From Diphasiastrum complanatum (lineage: Eukaryota; Streptophyta; Lycopodiopsida; Lycopodiales; Lycopodiaceae), in contig CM055107.1 of NCBI GenBank assembly GCA_029204225.1, forward strand, positions 6,916,873-6,980,872: a DNA stretch of 64,000 nucleotides, in the 5' to 3' direction. The first letter of the stretch is position 1. Each line of letters starts with the position of its first letter. The notes beneath the pieces are model-generated. The model was not told the origin of the DNA and ran no database searches. It worked only from the letters and a program-made list of their open reading frames with translations. The position numbers and the translations under genes were made by a program. Shown piece after piece: positions 1-12,497 of this stretch.

Positions 1-2547
1 ACTATGGTACGCTCTCTACCCCTTTCGAAAATCAATACTCCTGAGGGGATGTCAACTGTGCAGTTGCTAAGCCTAAGCCAGGGCCGTCCTAGCAGTATAG
101 AGTACCCCCGGTTCCCGGCGTACATCCTCATGACGTAAAAGTCCACTTGAATGGTCTTGTTAGCCACGGTAATGGGTACATTCTTAAGCTCGCCCTCTGG
201 TTTGATCACTGAGTTGTTGGCTAGCTTTAAGGCTAGCAAGGTAGCGGGTTCTAGAGTAAAACCAAGGCGGTCTGAAAGTTCTAGACTTATGATGTTAACT
301 GACGACCCTGCATCAACTATGGCCCCTGAAATGACTAGGCCATCTATGAGTACATCTACCTTAAGGCAGTAGCGATCTAACAAATCTGCATCTACTTTCC
401 CTATTGTAGGTGGCTCCAGTGTTCTGGTCGTGGCTGGTCTCATCAATCGTTTGACCGTGCGTTTAATAGTGAGTGACAACTATACTAGTTGCCAGAGCCC
501 TATTTTCAATTTTGGATTCTCTAGGGCTTGACCTAGGTCAATATTCCCTCTCTTCAGATTTAGGTCTATATCCTTCCTAAGCCTGCGATTTGTGGTCATA
601 GTCCTCTTAGTTTCTAGGCCAGTTTTCTCTTTTCTCGGTCCTAGGAATCTGGGGTGTCTACGCCCTTCCAAGACGCTAACCTCACCTTGTTCTTTGGGCA
701 GTGGATCCTCATAGATGGGTGAAGGTTCGAATACTGGCTTCTCAATGACCACTGGTCTCTGGTGGTGGTTTTGGTGTAGGCTTGGGTTTCCTGGGAAGTA
801 GTCCGTCTGGAGGTTACTCCGGGTCACTACTAAAACCTCTTTCTTGTTCGTGGGTTCCTCGAGTGTCTCCACGACGATGAAGTTCATGGGTGGCCAGTCA
901 TCTTCTATGCATGCCTTCCCTTTATCCATCTGGCTAATCCTGGGTCCGCGTTGTATGTATTGAGGTGGCCTTGATGGCCCCACCGTTCTGTCCTCCTGGG
1001 GTCTATGGTTCACTAGCCGAGGCATCCTATTCCCAGTGTTTAATGCGTCTTTACGTACCCAACATCTATCCTCCAAGTGTCTAGGCCTCTTGCAGTACCC
1101 GCACACTTGCTTGGGACAATTTCGATTTAAATGATTCTCTCTACAGTGTCTACACACTAAGGGATTCGGTCTTTCTATGGGATGTCTCTGACCCAACAAA
1201 ATTTGGTGTCGTTTGAAAAAATTTACATCTGCTACTAAGGTCTGCATATTCTCACTCATCACGTCCATGTATCCCTTTAGCATGGCTCGCATATCGCCTA
1301 GTTCTGCGTTAGAGCCTGTGCTCTCATAGCCTCTCTTGGGCATCTATGCTTGGAGCCTTCGTGCATCTTGTGTTTGCACGTTCCTGCCTTGTCGAGATTC
1401 AATAGCCTGTATGGGACGGGGTTCCACTATGTGGTGTGCTCCTATAGCTGCAATTGGGCCTCCTCTCCACGTTTCTGGGCTTAGGTTCAAGCTATTCACT
1501 GCTTGCGATAGGTGAGATGCGTGGGCAACCACAATCTGTGCGTCTTCTACCACGATTGCCTTCTCTATTGCCTCAGCCAATGTCTAGGGGTTACTCTTGC
1601 GTACAATCATTTGTATGTCATTCTTGAGCCCTCGCAGAAAGAAGGTCAGTAGTAATAGGAGTGGTAGTAACACAGTGGATTCCACTTGGCGTGACAACTC
1701 TGTCAAACGACGCCAATATTGTCGTATGGTTTCATTACATTCTTGTTGTAGGGAAGTCAGTGTGAATAGTAGGCCATCAGCCGTTCGGTGGGGGGCATAC
1801 TTTATTAAGAACAGTCTATGAAACTCCTCAATGGTGTGAATTGAGCCTCTCTACAGACTATGATACCAGTGCCTAGCCGTTCCAAATAAAGTGGTGGCGA
1901 AAAACATCATTTTATGATGTGGGTTTGTGATGGCACTGGTAAAGCAGGTGGTCCAAAAAGCATCAATATGCTCTTTGACACTTTCATACGGTGCTCCATG
2001 AAACTCAGGAGTGGATCCACTAAGCTTGGGTAGTCCTCCTATCTCCGGGGGTACTACGATTGGTTCAGTCAAACGTCTTGCCATTCTGTTGGCAACAGGT
2101 TCTGTAGCAGCAGGTGTTACGTTCACTAATGGTGGTTCTGTAGCATCGGTTGGCTCAAGTTCTGGTAGTTCTTCTATAGGTTCCGACGTATTATCCAAGT
2201 CCATTATAGGTGGGTGAGACTTATCATTTAAGACTGGTGGGACAAGAAACCCACGATGGCTTCTTCTAAGCCCCAAACGCTCTCTCTGGGGATTTGAAGT
2301 CTCTCAGTGCGGTGCTCCCTTAGACCTAGGTTTCCTTGGTATACCTATGATGTCTTGTCTACTCATGCTAGATTGTGGCTGACGGTTTAGATAGTGGAAT
2401 TGTTTTCAACACACGCAATCTAGGACCTACGAAACTTGTAGACTTCTGGTAGTATGACAACTAGTTCTTTGTAGAGCAATGATATGGATAACTACTCTTT
2501 CAAGCAACATCTCCTGAAAAATTATTGACTCCCGGCAGAAGCACCAA
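1..2547 (-). mobile_element. Gypsy-type LTR retrotransposon remnant: gag, zinc knuckle, protease
   Basis: Read on the minus strand, the right part (about 2276-1851) encodes a retrotransposon capsid-like segment with FHGAPYESVKEHIDAFW and a FFATTLFGTARHWY stretch. A region at about 1150-1050 carries a zinc-knuckle-like pair (CRHCRENHLNRNCPKQ then CGYCKRPRHLEDRC). The far left (about 320-1) encodes an aspartic-protease fold with DAGSS at the active site and YSILLGRPWL downstream. The order gag, knuckle, protease matches the 5' half of a Gypsy (Metaviridae) element entering from the right and leaving the window at the left. A primer-site-like sequence sits at 2547-2527. The element is a broken fossil with several breaks. 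It has no host function that I can see. Confidence 0.8.
2527..2547 (-). other. Primer-binding-site-like sequence, non-Met tRNA type
   Basis: On the minus strand the sequence TTGGTGCTTCTGCCGGGAG directly follows an LTR-like end (…CTAACA, whose plus-strand start is at 2548). Its TGG start and GGGAGTC (T-loop-like) part fit the 3' end of a tRNA other than initiator Met. It marks the 5' LTR/internal junction of the Gypsy remnant on its left. A near copy lies at 2661-2681. Confidence 0.5.
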
Positions 2548-2824
2548 TGTTAGGTGTCTGGCGGGTCAAATAACATAAGCAACTTGCAAATGGCTAGTCT
2601 GTACAATCCACAGCCCTACATATACATAATCGCCCTTCAAACAATAGCCCATTATCAAATTCCTCCCGACAGACGCACCAATGTTAGGGCCTTTTTCGGC
2701 AGGGGATTGGTCCAGCCAAAAAGTTCTAAAAGGGTCAAGGGGCACCACTACTGATGGTGGTTATGCCCTACGGGAGTAACAGAGGACCTGCCACATCCAA
2801 TCCTGGGGGCTTCCTCTGTTACCC
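2548..2824 (-). mobile_element. LTR end fragments with a second primer-site copy
   Basis: This stretch begins with an LTR-like terminus (TGTTAGGTG in plus orientation). After about 130 bp the same junction recurs at 2661-2690: primer-like TTGGTGCGTCTGTCGGGAG on the minus strand, then TGTTAGGGC. Two related LTR/internal junctions so close together suggest nested or recombined Gypsy copies. The LTR is then interrupted at 2825 by the solo LTR described next and appears to resume after 4046, but I could not find its outer end. Confidence 0.4.
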
Positions 2825-4041
2825 TGCAGCGCAGGCATCCCAAAGGGAGCCAGGAACCACGACTTAGCTTCCTAGCCTTCAACTCTTGCCATCCAAACCC
2901 ACTTGACATACAAGCAGCCAACTCGCCAACAACGATCGGACTTAACCAACTTGAAGTTCCGAAAACCAACATTGAGATCCAACCTTGCGCCATGCCAGAT
3001 CGGGGGTCCCGATGTGGGTGACCTCCCTCCGAGCAAGCCACCCGACATACATCAATTTTAACCAACTCGAAGCTTCGTTACAAACGAGTAACATCCATTC
3101 CAAGCAAGTGGTCTGACTTACATCAGACTTAACCAACTGAAAGCTTCGTCACGAGCGCTGGAAGCCAACCTGGGGCCACGCCAGACTGGACAGCCATAAA
3201 CAGGTAACTTCCACCCAAGCAAGCCATCCAACTCAGCCAATAGGTTAGAGCCCATTCCCCAAGAGCTTAACCCATTCACGTTCATGCAAGGAACACTCAG
3301 AACCACAAGCCGCGACAGATATGGAGACAACCAATTCCTGGACCAAATGGTCCCGACAACATACCGCTGGTGTCACGGACCGAATGGTCCCGACGGCATA
3401 CCGCTGGCATCCCGGGATACGACCCTCAGCTATGTGCCAACTTAAAAATTTTGAAGCGGCCTTACAACTGACGCTTTTACCGAACACTGAAACCCAGAAG
3501 GTAATCAGAGTCAGTTTGAGAAAAATCTCACTTTATTGATAAATTTGAGAAGGTTACATTTTCAAGTGTGTGACCGACCCTAGTCTCCGGGGCGCTAGCA
3601 TGCCAAGGCGAGAGCCATGACAACATTCCAGCAAGGGAGGCTGAGACTTGGTTGGAGCTCGTCCTGAGTCGCAACCCGCACTCCCCTGTAGTATTGGTGG
3701 TATTCGGCACCCCCCCCCCTCATAGCAAGCACTCTACCCAGGCTGGTAAAGCACTTTTTCTCTCTCTAGGATTTTCTCTTTCTAGAAAGTCATTTTCTCT
3801 CTCTAGATTCTATTGATCCCCAGGCTTCCTTTAATCATGCCTACATCGTGTGAGGTGATTGCACATCGATCTGAGCTCTCTGGACTTCGCTAGAACCGAT
3901 CAAAGATTTTCAGCCATAGGAACTTGGTGCCGGCTGGATTCTGGTCACAGTGGCGTAGGCGCCAGGAGTGGCGCCGACACCGAGGACAATGCTGGCGCCG
4001 GTGGCGCCGGAAGTAAAGCTTGTAAAGGTAGGTTTACAACA
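2825..4041 (-). mobile_element. Solo LTR, 1.2-kb family, with target-site duplication
   Basis: A 1217-bp LTR in minus orientation. In plus reading it begins TGCAGCGCAGG and ends TTTACAACA, so on the minus strand it starts TGTTGTAAA and ends near CTGCA. The 5-bp sequence TACCC lies directly on both sides (2820-2824 and 4042-4046), the mark of retroviral-type integration. No internal region is present, so this is a solo LTR left by recombination between two LTRs. Four further copies occur in the window (28307, 45980, 47853 and 49025). The orientation is set by the copy at 47853, which abuts a tRNA-Met primer site. The outer part is rich in GGCGCC. Confidence 0.85.
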
Positions 4042-4046
4042 TACCC

Positions 4047-7000
4047 CGTGCTCCTATGCCAATGAGAGTTTTCCAGGCTCTCAAAAGTATGATTGTAAGG
4101 ACGGGGTGCAAGCACTTTGGTTCCAGATCTTCAAATTCAGATTTCTAATCAGTATATCTTCCTCTATTCAACCAGCCCTCCAGATGGCCCACGACTGCTA
4201 AGTCTTAAGCCTCAAGTGATGACTAAGGGCAATGTCTTTAGTTTTAAGGACACCACCAAACTGATAGTGCATTCAATTGATGGGAACCGACCTTTAACTG
4301 TAAGACCATGGCCTACGGTGAGGGATGGGCCCTACGATAAGTGCCCTTTTGACATGTACTTTACCTAGTAAGGCTATGCCCTTATAAGGAGTACGAGAGC
4401 TTGGCCAACATCTCAGTGCTTGCTCTTATGTTAGTAATTTTGATGGCTCGGTCTTTCGTTAGTGCTCAGGTGTCGTGTGATGATAAGTTATACACGCCAC
4501 TCTGTCTCATAAACAATGGTATTTCTCCACCCCTTAGGTCTAGTTATTTCACTAGACAATTACAAGGGAGGGTGTGACTAGAACCCTAACTCACGTGGCA
4601 TATTTCGACCATGTTGGGTGGACGGTCTGCTCTTGTGTTTCAAAGAGGTCGGGTTTATCAACTCAATCACTGTGCGATACCAATTCATTGCAAAAAAATA
4701 CGTTCATAACTTTGATAACTTCTTGAAGTTAGGTAGGTTAGTCCATCCTTAAAAAAACCAAAAACTATGCATAACAAAAAGATAGTGTGAGTAGTTACCG
4801 CTGAACGATATAGCCCCTATCACATGTCAGTCTAACATAGGAGGATTCTGTTCCCTATAGTATGAAAACCGATTTACGTGGGCATGAAAGTATTGATAAC
4901 GATTCACGACATATGCGAGTAACAAAATGAACAATGTGCAACAAGGACATTCATCCTACGTTTCAAAAATTCACAACAAAACCAAAAGTTACCTCATGTG
5001 TGTAGGGGGGGGGGGGCGAGTTACCTCATGTGTGGATGTGTGGAGAGGGGACCAGTTGCCACAAGAGCCCGAAGTCACGAGTCCATTTTGCCGGTTCAGC
5101 CTAATTAACCCGAGAGAATATGGTATCCCTCCATCATGGCCATCTGTCACTCCACTCCGAAGGAAAGATAGTCAGTCCTCAGCACAAAATCAATGAGGCA
5201 CAATAATGCCAAGCTTTGTGATTGCTCAGCTAGGACAAGTACTGTTGGTCTGAGGCAGAACGTTCTGCACTTACATGCTAGAGGTGCATAGTGAAGATAA
5301 AGGATGCAATGGCAGCAGACCTCACGCATGCATTCTATCCTACGAGCTACAACAAATTCTGAGGTAAATGGACCCAAATTAGAGGCATGAGCACATGGTG
5401 GACTACAAATGGGCGTAGTTACGGTATGTTGTCATTTGAGTGAGCCATCATGTCCGGATCTTCAACTGGCCTAAGTGAGGGATAGGCCTTGTTTTTGAGT
5501 GAGGGCTATCCTTGTTTTTGCATCGTTGCTGCTTCGCAATCTCAAAATTGCAAACTAATGGCTTTGGTTTGCTTCAGATAGCTGATTTGAGCCTGATTTT
5601 GCAAGCTCAAGATCCATCATGAGAAGTCGGGACAGGAGCTGCAACGGTTTAAATGCAAGCAGAAAGTGGAGCTCATTACTGTCAGAACTTGACTAATATG
5701 CATGCGCTTGCGATCCTTAGATTCTTTGCAGATCTATGAAACAGTCGATGCTTTTGTGATGTTGGGTTTCCGCGGACTGAATGAATTAGTCAGATGGGCA
5801 GATTGATTCAATTCTGCTCACAAAATGCGCCCATCAACAGTGTGCAGGCAGTGGAATGATTAGCTTTTGACCAAAATCGAAGTTGGTGGAGCAGCAGAGG
5901 TCAGCGCTCTTGTAGCAATGGCTTGCTTCCTTCAATGGATAATAATCAAGCCTCATTAATAGCTCAGACAGCTTAGGTAATTGTGCTCCCAGACAACGAT
6001 CAGATCTGTAAAGCATAAGGTGACCCTTGGATTAAAGATGAATCAACAGACCCTCCAAATGCATCGATGGACAGTTGGGCCCCAACTGAGGCAACAGGCT
6101 GGCAGGCTGCGAGGAGGTGATGAGTGAGGAGCTGGAGAAGGCAGCGATGAACTGCAGGAGCAGCGAGGGCCACAGAGAGAAGAGCTGCCATGGAAATTTC
6201 CTTGATTGGTCGTAGAAGCGCGCTCAGGGCAGGTCGAAGACAACACAATATATTCACTTTAGAGTCCACCAGTTGTGCAGGATTTTGAAAATGGTTCCAC
6301 GTGGCCTTAGTTGAGTGAAAAGCCTTTGAAAGAGCAATTTTCGAATGGACTAATGATTTGCCATAAGACTAGCTAACTAATGAAACAATTAATTGTGTCT
6401 CACAGCCTGTGACTCACAGCAGAACCCGAACAATCCACTCCTAGCTCATGAAATGTACTTTGATAGGCAAGGAACTTAGACAAATTTGAAAAGGTTCAAG
6501 CAACATGCACTTCTCGCATCATCTCACAGAACATTTCTCAACGACCAAAGTAATCTTCCTCAACCACTCATGCAACTCTTCATACAATCATTATCCAATT
6601 ACAATCACAAATTCACCATAATGATCACACACTCTTCTAAACACAATGGCAAAGATGGAACGACAAGGAATCCTTTCACTCTCCGTGACTTTTGCATATA
6701 CAAAGCTCTCCCATAGATGACACTCATACTTAACTCCCTCTCTTATTCAAAATTTACTCACAATAGACATGGAGTATGGAGAGCTCTTCATGGGTCATGA
6801 CTCTCAATAATCTTCCATACCTAAGAATGGGATGAATGGAATGACATGATGATAATGAACCTTGTTCCGTCCCTCGAGAATGGAAATTGTGAAGAATGAA
6901 TGACTTCCCTTTTAAAGAATTCGACGAAGCCCTCAACTGACTAAGTGACTAAATGATATGAGGTTAAAACTTCTCTCTCTTCAAACTCTCTCAACATGAC

Positions 7001-9230
7001 ATAGAAGGAGTGACACAATGCATGGTCAAGTTATCAAAGGAACTTTTGACAATATCCACCTCATACATGATGCAAAATAGTAAGCAAACATCAAAGGGAG
7101 AAATGAATAGTCAAGAGCATGTGATCTCAAAAATCAATCCATTTGGATACATCTACCACTCAACGATGAACCTTCCATGCAAACAAGCTCTAACGATACA
7201 AGGCAATCCCAAACCCAAAAAAACTAAATTATGCCCAAACCCACACAATTACAAGGAATGCACTAACTCTAATAGATTAGAAACAAGACAATCACAACTA
7301 AAGATCACACTCAACACATTATTGCAACAAGGATCCAAAACTACTCATACTCGAAATTATCAACTCCCAAAAATACCAACTCTCAATATCATCTCACTAT
7401 CACATCATTGTCCAATTATCTCTTAACACAAAGAGTGGCCTCCTTTTATAGTAAATCCCAAGTGTCCTCCTTCAATATGAGGCTTTGCCAGTTTTCATGC
7501 CCTTCAGGCCCTCTTTGCCATTTGTCCTCAACCCATTTGATAGTACACCTAGTGGCCTCCATAAGAGAGTGGGGGAGTGGTGCATTCAAGGCCCTCTTCC
7601 AAAACTAGCCAAGATGCCATTTTTGACAAAGGCTAGGGAGGCCATTCAAGTTTTCCCTTTTGTACACCCTAGAAGCCCAAAATGGTACCTCCCAAATTTT
7701 TTAGCCTCCAAGGTGTTTTGGCATTTAATATCCAAATTTTGGGTGAGGCCCTTATTCAACCCCTATTTTTAGTAGGCGGCCTTCGTTTTTCTTTGGGTAC
7801 CTATGTTTTCGGCCTTCCTTCGATTTTTCAAGGGTCATGCGCCTACTGCTCATTTGTCTGGGTTTTTGGCCTGTTGGGTAACCACTTGGCCCACATATTT
7901 CGTTAATTGTCCGTAATTACTTTGTTGTTAGGGTTTCTGTGACTCCTTGACACTGAATCCATATTTCCCGGTCCCGTTTTTACTCGAAACTTTTCTTTCT
8001 CGATTTTTTTTTTCTGTGGTTGACTTTTTCGGCATTCATGACTAGGGCTCCCGCGACAACACGGTTTCCCTGAAAAATACACTGAGTGATCATATATTAG
8101 TAAAAAATGGACTCAGTACATGGTGGGATTTTAGCACGGTCATACCGGCTATTTTTTTACAACTGGCCATTTTTGTGAAAAGCCGTAAAATATTTATCGG
8201 CCATTTCTAAGGCTGCAACCTTTTCTCTAGCCACATTTAGGACGGGCTGGGACCCAATTCTAGGTGGACCGGCATTTTTGGCTCGGTCTTTACAAAAATT
8301 GACCACAAAATATTTTTGATGGTTTTTTTGAAAAGTTAGTTTCTTACTTTTAAACTGTGTCTAGCCACTTTAGGGTGGGCTAGGGCCCACTTCTAAGGCA
8401 AGTTTGTGCCGATTTTTCTCTAATAACCGGGTTTTACATGCCGGTTTTTTCAATTATTGCAAACTTAAACTTCGATAATAGCCCGAATTTGCATGCGAAA
8501 ATATCGGCTAACAACCTTCGTGATTCACACACCTTAAGTCTAAGGGCACCTTCAGAATTTGCATACCTTCAGTCTAAAGGGCACCTTTGGGGTTTTCGAG
8601 TTTTTCACGTTTTTGTTACATTGGCAGACCGACGTTGCCAACTTATCATCAACCCTAAGATGGTTGGAGAAACAAATATCCTAAGGGTAGTTACCAACTT
8701 TGTATAGATGCAAAACTGGAGTAAATGGCAGTTAAGACATAAGATATTTTTCACTCGACACTTGTAAATATATATACTAGCTGAATCTAGCTATGTAAGT
8801 TTTAATCAAATTTCTTTTTCAATTGACTGCTACCAGAACCCGAGAAGCAGCCACAAGGGAAACGAGAGAACAATAATAGTTCATCCTACGTCGAATAGCC
8901 AGAAAGCTCGAAGATGGGCGTAGAAAGGTCGAAAAAAAAGTTCGACGAGTGTGATCCAGAAAGACAATGAGTTCAAAATCGTTGAATGAGACTCATAGAA
9001 AGAGCATATGAATCAAAACATATGATATTTTGTTAGAGCATATCTTTGAGTTTTGTTTTCTAGCTTCACTTTATATTCCTACCTCATGAAAATGCTTCTA
9101 TGTATGTCAATCCTGTTGAACATGAGAATGATAAGCTACATATTCCAAACTCCATTGCCCTTACGTATGGGTGACTCACCAAGTCATTCAGTAACCTTTT
9201 AGAAAAAGAAGGTGCAAACTGGATTCCCTT
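4047..9230. other. Long stretch without a recognisable gene
   Basis: I find no credible coding gene here. 4047-4900 probably continues the LTR interrupted by the solo insertion. A run of 12 G lies near 5007-5018. A minus-strand open frame at 6269-6000 (89 aa, starting MDSKVNILCC, Ala/Leu-rich) has no recognisable domain. 6480-7430 is AT-rich and 7430-7900 has repeated GGCCTCC-type words. At about 8160-8430 two diverged units of roughly 140 bp share the words 'tagccacattta' and 'gggctggg', which looks like decayed tandem repetition. No RNA gene was seen. Confidence 0.4.
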
Positions 9231-9233
9231 TGT

Positions 9234-9665
9234 TTGGCAATTTTGCTATCCAATAACATGAATAGGTTAAGAGTAACGCGGCTAAAAATGAGTCAAAGGA
9301 TACAGAATCTGTATATAGACGTGTGTGCAGCATTGACATCTGACACACAAGAGGTAATCCTTGATTCAGGAGCAACCTCTCACTTTGTTACGTCTAGACA
9401 AATAATGGCCAATTTTTGCCATACAGATCCATCAAGATTTATAGTTCTTGGAGATGAATCAAAACACCGAGTGAATGATATTGGTTCGTTGTGGCTCAAC
9501 ACAAACGACAAAGACCGACGACTAGACGATGTTCTATTCGTGCCCACACTACATCAAGAGTGGCTATCAGTCGCAAGAATAGCAGATGTTGGGATGCGTA
9601 TGGCATTTTCAAATGAAACATGCAACGTCATTGATGTAAGATTTCTTATGCTCAGCTTTAAATAA
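9234..9665 (+). mobile_element. Copia protease fragment
   Basis: A 143-codon open frame contains EVILDSGATSHFVTSRQIM, the DSGA active-site motif of the Copia (Pseudoviridae) aspartic protease, followed by LDDVLFVPTLHQEWLSVARI, which matches the typical 'VLYVPSLKKNLLSV' segment after it. Only the protease region is recognisable. It is a fossil fragment of a once larger element, and its relation to the LTR/primer remnant about 110 bp downstream is unclear. Confidence 0.75.
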
Positions 9666-9769
9666 ATCATTCAAGTAATGACCATCCTGAAAACCAAAGG
9701 TTGACTACATGTTTTGGACCTTCATATTTTTCTCCTTTGAGATTTTTTTTTTTTGGCTTAACCATTTTC

Positions 9770-10420
9770 TGTAGCCAGCGTGATCATGCTCAGCAAGCTG
9801 AAGTTATTACTTCAAGCCATTATACTCATTGTTGATATTAATCAGAGTGCAATTTTTGTCTCACTACTACATCCTTCATTTGCACAATCTGTATGAATTT
9901 TTCTTCTTGAATATTTCTACTGCTAACTGTTGTGTTTCCATTCCTACAAACCTACGCTCAAAGCCTCGAGCTTCTGCTGCCGCTCACACCCGCGGCTTTA
10001 TGACATGGTATCAGAGTGGACATTTCTGTAATCTGCATTTCTATTGCGGATTATCAGTCTTGTTTCTATCAAGACGTCTTTCTAGAAACGTGCAGCCAAT
10101 AGTATTCCGACAATCGTTGTTTCTACCAACGATCTTGTTCAACCAGAATGAATTTATCATCTAGTTCATCTCTCATTGACAAACTCGATGGAGATAACTA
10201 CCATCTCTGGAAATTCAAGATGAAGGTTATACTTCTAGCCAAAGAACTGTGGGACATCGTTGATGGCACATAACTCAAATCAGAAGGTGATACAGCCATC
10301 ATCACCAAGTGGAGACTGAGAGATGGCAAAACATTTGCCATGATCACCCTCAATATCAAGGATACTCAGATCAGCCACATACGTGCTTGTAGTGGGTTTC
10401 TTTCCTTGCCTAACCTCAAT
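9770..10420 (+). mobile_element. Copia LTR 3' part, tRNA-Met primer site and gag start
   Basis: The LTR remnant ends at about 10005 (…TATGACA) and is followed by the primer site TGGTATCAGAGT at 10006-10017, which pairs with initiator tRNA-Met. A Copia-type gag start follows at 10151 with SLIDKLDGDNYHLWKFKM and the downstream words LLAKELWDIVDGT. The stretch 9778-9868 is similar to the minus-strand LTR at 12498-13227, including the shared word GTGCAATTTTTGTCTCACTACT in part. This is a broken fossil. Confidence 0.7.
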
Positions 10421-10592
10421 CCAAGATCTAATCAATCTAGCATCAAAGAGATGAAGTTATTTGTCAGCATGAATGGAAGATTCACATCTAACTCTAACAT
10501 CCATTAACCCTAAGCATTAACACTACATCCACTAACACGAGATCTACAATAAGATAACTTACTCTTTCTCTCTCTCTCTCTCCCTTTATCTC

Positions 10593-12497
10593 TCATAAAA
10601 AGTATAATAACATGCAATTCCAATAACAATCAGATCCAACAATTAGCAAAACACAAATAAAGCATGACAGATGGAGGAAAAGTAATAGAGAGCAAGGACA
10701 TTCATCAATCCATTTCACAAGAGAACCAATCTGCTTCATTGAAATGAGGAAATGAACATTTGAGGATATTTTTTGATCCACGACGATACAATTGTCCTAC
10801 AATCAATTGATAAGGTTGAGACTTATGAATCAATTGTCTCTTCTGTACTTTTGTCAAAGAGTCATTCGGTTGTCCTAGCATCAAGTTGTCAACAATATCC
10901 GCTGCCCACTCAGGTACTACTTTTACATAGAACAATGCAGCATCTGGTAATTCATCATTCACTGTTAATTGGTGCGGATTCGATTCGCAAAACATGATCG
11001 GCTAGATAATGCTGCTTGCCCTTTCGAACCACAATTCAAAAGTTAAATTCAGTCAATAACAATAACCATCTTGCAATACATCCAGTGTTGCATGTCTTCT
11101 TTACCAAATAAAGTAACGGCTGGTGATCCGTATAAAATACAAAGTGCGTTTCCATGAGGTAGTGATGAAATTTCCAATCAGAAAAAATCATGGCTAATGC
11201 TTCATGTTCTGTTGCTAAATAGTTTTTCTTCGGATCTGTAAGTTGTCTGCTTGCAAATCGTATAGGATAGTCCTTCTTATAATCACATGGCTGCGTCAAA
11301 ACTGATCCAATGGCATATTTCGAGGCATCCATGTGAACATGAAATTCAATCATCCAATCTGGAGAACGCAGTATTGGTGCTGAAGTTAATGTTTTTTTAG
11401 TTTTTCAAAGGCTTCTAACGCCTCTATTGTCCAAATAGGAACAATAGTCAGTTTGTATATAGGTCTTGCTAAATCCGCAAAGAAGATAATAAAATTTGAT
11501 AGTAGTTCGCATGACCCATAAACACATACACTCCACGAATTGTTGTTGGCGGTGGCAATTCCACAATAATCTTTATTTTAGAATAATCTTTGGCAATACC
11601 ATGTCTCGATATCACATGCCCAAGCACAACTCTGTGGGAAACCCACATCTGGCATTTTTCTGGATTTAGAGAAATTTGACATTTGCGACATCTTTCAAAT
11701 ACTTTCTCCAATCGATCCAGGTGGTCTGAATCTGTACTATTATGGACTCCCACGTCATCCATGTAAATTTCAAGAAATTTCTCTAGATAATCTTTAAAAG
11801 CAATTTGCATTACTCTTTGGAACGAACTTGGTGCATTATAGAGTCCAAACGACATTACTTTGTAAGCCTTGGTGCCCCATTCTATTGCAAAAGCGGTTTT
11901 GTGGCGATCGACAGGTGCAATATTAACCTGGTTGTAACCGCTAAATCCATCCAGGAAACTATAAGCTTCCACTCCAACAAGGCGATCCTAAATTCTTTCA
12001 GTAAAAGGTAACAGAAAGTGATCCTTCCACGTCACTTTGTTCAAAGCCTTGAGATTCACACAAATTCTCAATTTCCCATTCTTCTTAGGAACAATGACAA
12101 TCGGTGAGATCCATTCGGTATGCTCGATCTTATAAATGAAACCGACATCAAGCAATCTCTGAAGTTCTTTCTTTATCAGGTCTGCAACATTAGGATTACA
12201 GCTATAGAACTTTGTACCCTTTGGAACTGCATCAGGTACTAAAGGTATGGTATGTTCAATAACTGACGTCGAAATACCCTTCAGATCTTGATAAGTCCAT
12301 GCAAAACAATCTTGATACTTAGTAAGTAGCATTCGGAGTGCTTGATACTGTTCAGGATTAAGTTGTGATCCGACTTGTACAATGTCTTGTGGTTCTCCAG
12401 GTCCGGCAAGATTCATTGGCTGCTTCCTAGCTGGGCCATCTTAAACATCTTAGGTCGGAAAACCATGGGACGTTATCAGAAATGAGCTCTGATACCA
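10593..12497 (-). mobile_element. Gypsy pol remnant: reverse transcriptase, RNase H, integrase start
   Basis: Minus-strand order is primer site (12497-12486), reverse transcriptase N-half (about 12416-11988, ISPIVIVPKKNGKLRICVN), reverse transcriptase catalytic part (about 11972-11469, FLEIYMDDVGVHN), RNase H (about 11353-11036, DASKYAIGSVLTQ and FYTDHQPLLYL) and the start of an integrase zinc-binding region (about 10995-10705). The YMDDV box and the domain order are Gypsy (Metaviridae) type. No gag or protease is recognisable between primer site and RT. It is a broken fossil. A related copy lies at 31077-31748. Confidence 0.85.
12486..12497 (-). other. tRNA-Met primer-binding site
   Basis: The minus strand reads TGGTATCAGAGC, the standard plant Copia/Gypsy primer site for initiator tRNA-Met. 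It abuts the end of the LTR at 12498. Confidence 0.85.

Noticed and set aside
3118-3539. Frames on both strands recurring in all LTR copies (METTSSWTKW and similar)
   Set aside because: They recur only because the LTR recurs; they lie in a non-coding LTR on both strands.
5007-5018. G-run as a possible G-quadruplex
   Set aside because: It is a single uninterrupted G homopolymer with no evidence of function.
6000-6269. 89-codon Ala/Leu-rich minus-strand frame, possible small transit-peptide protein
   Set aside because: No recognisable mature domain, and an overlapping second frame is equally open.
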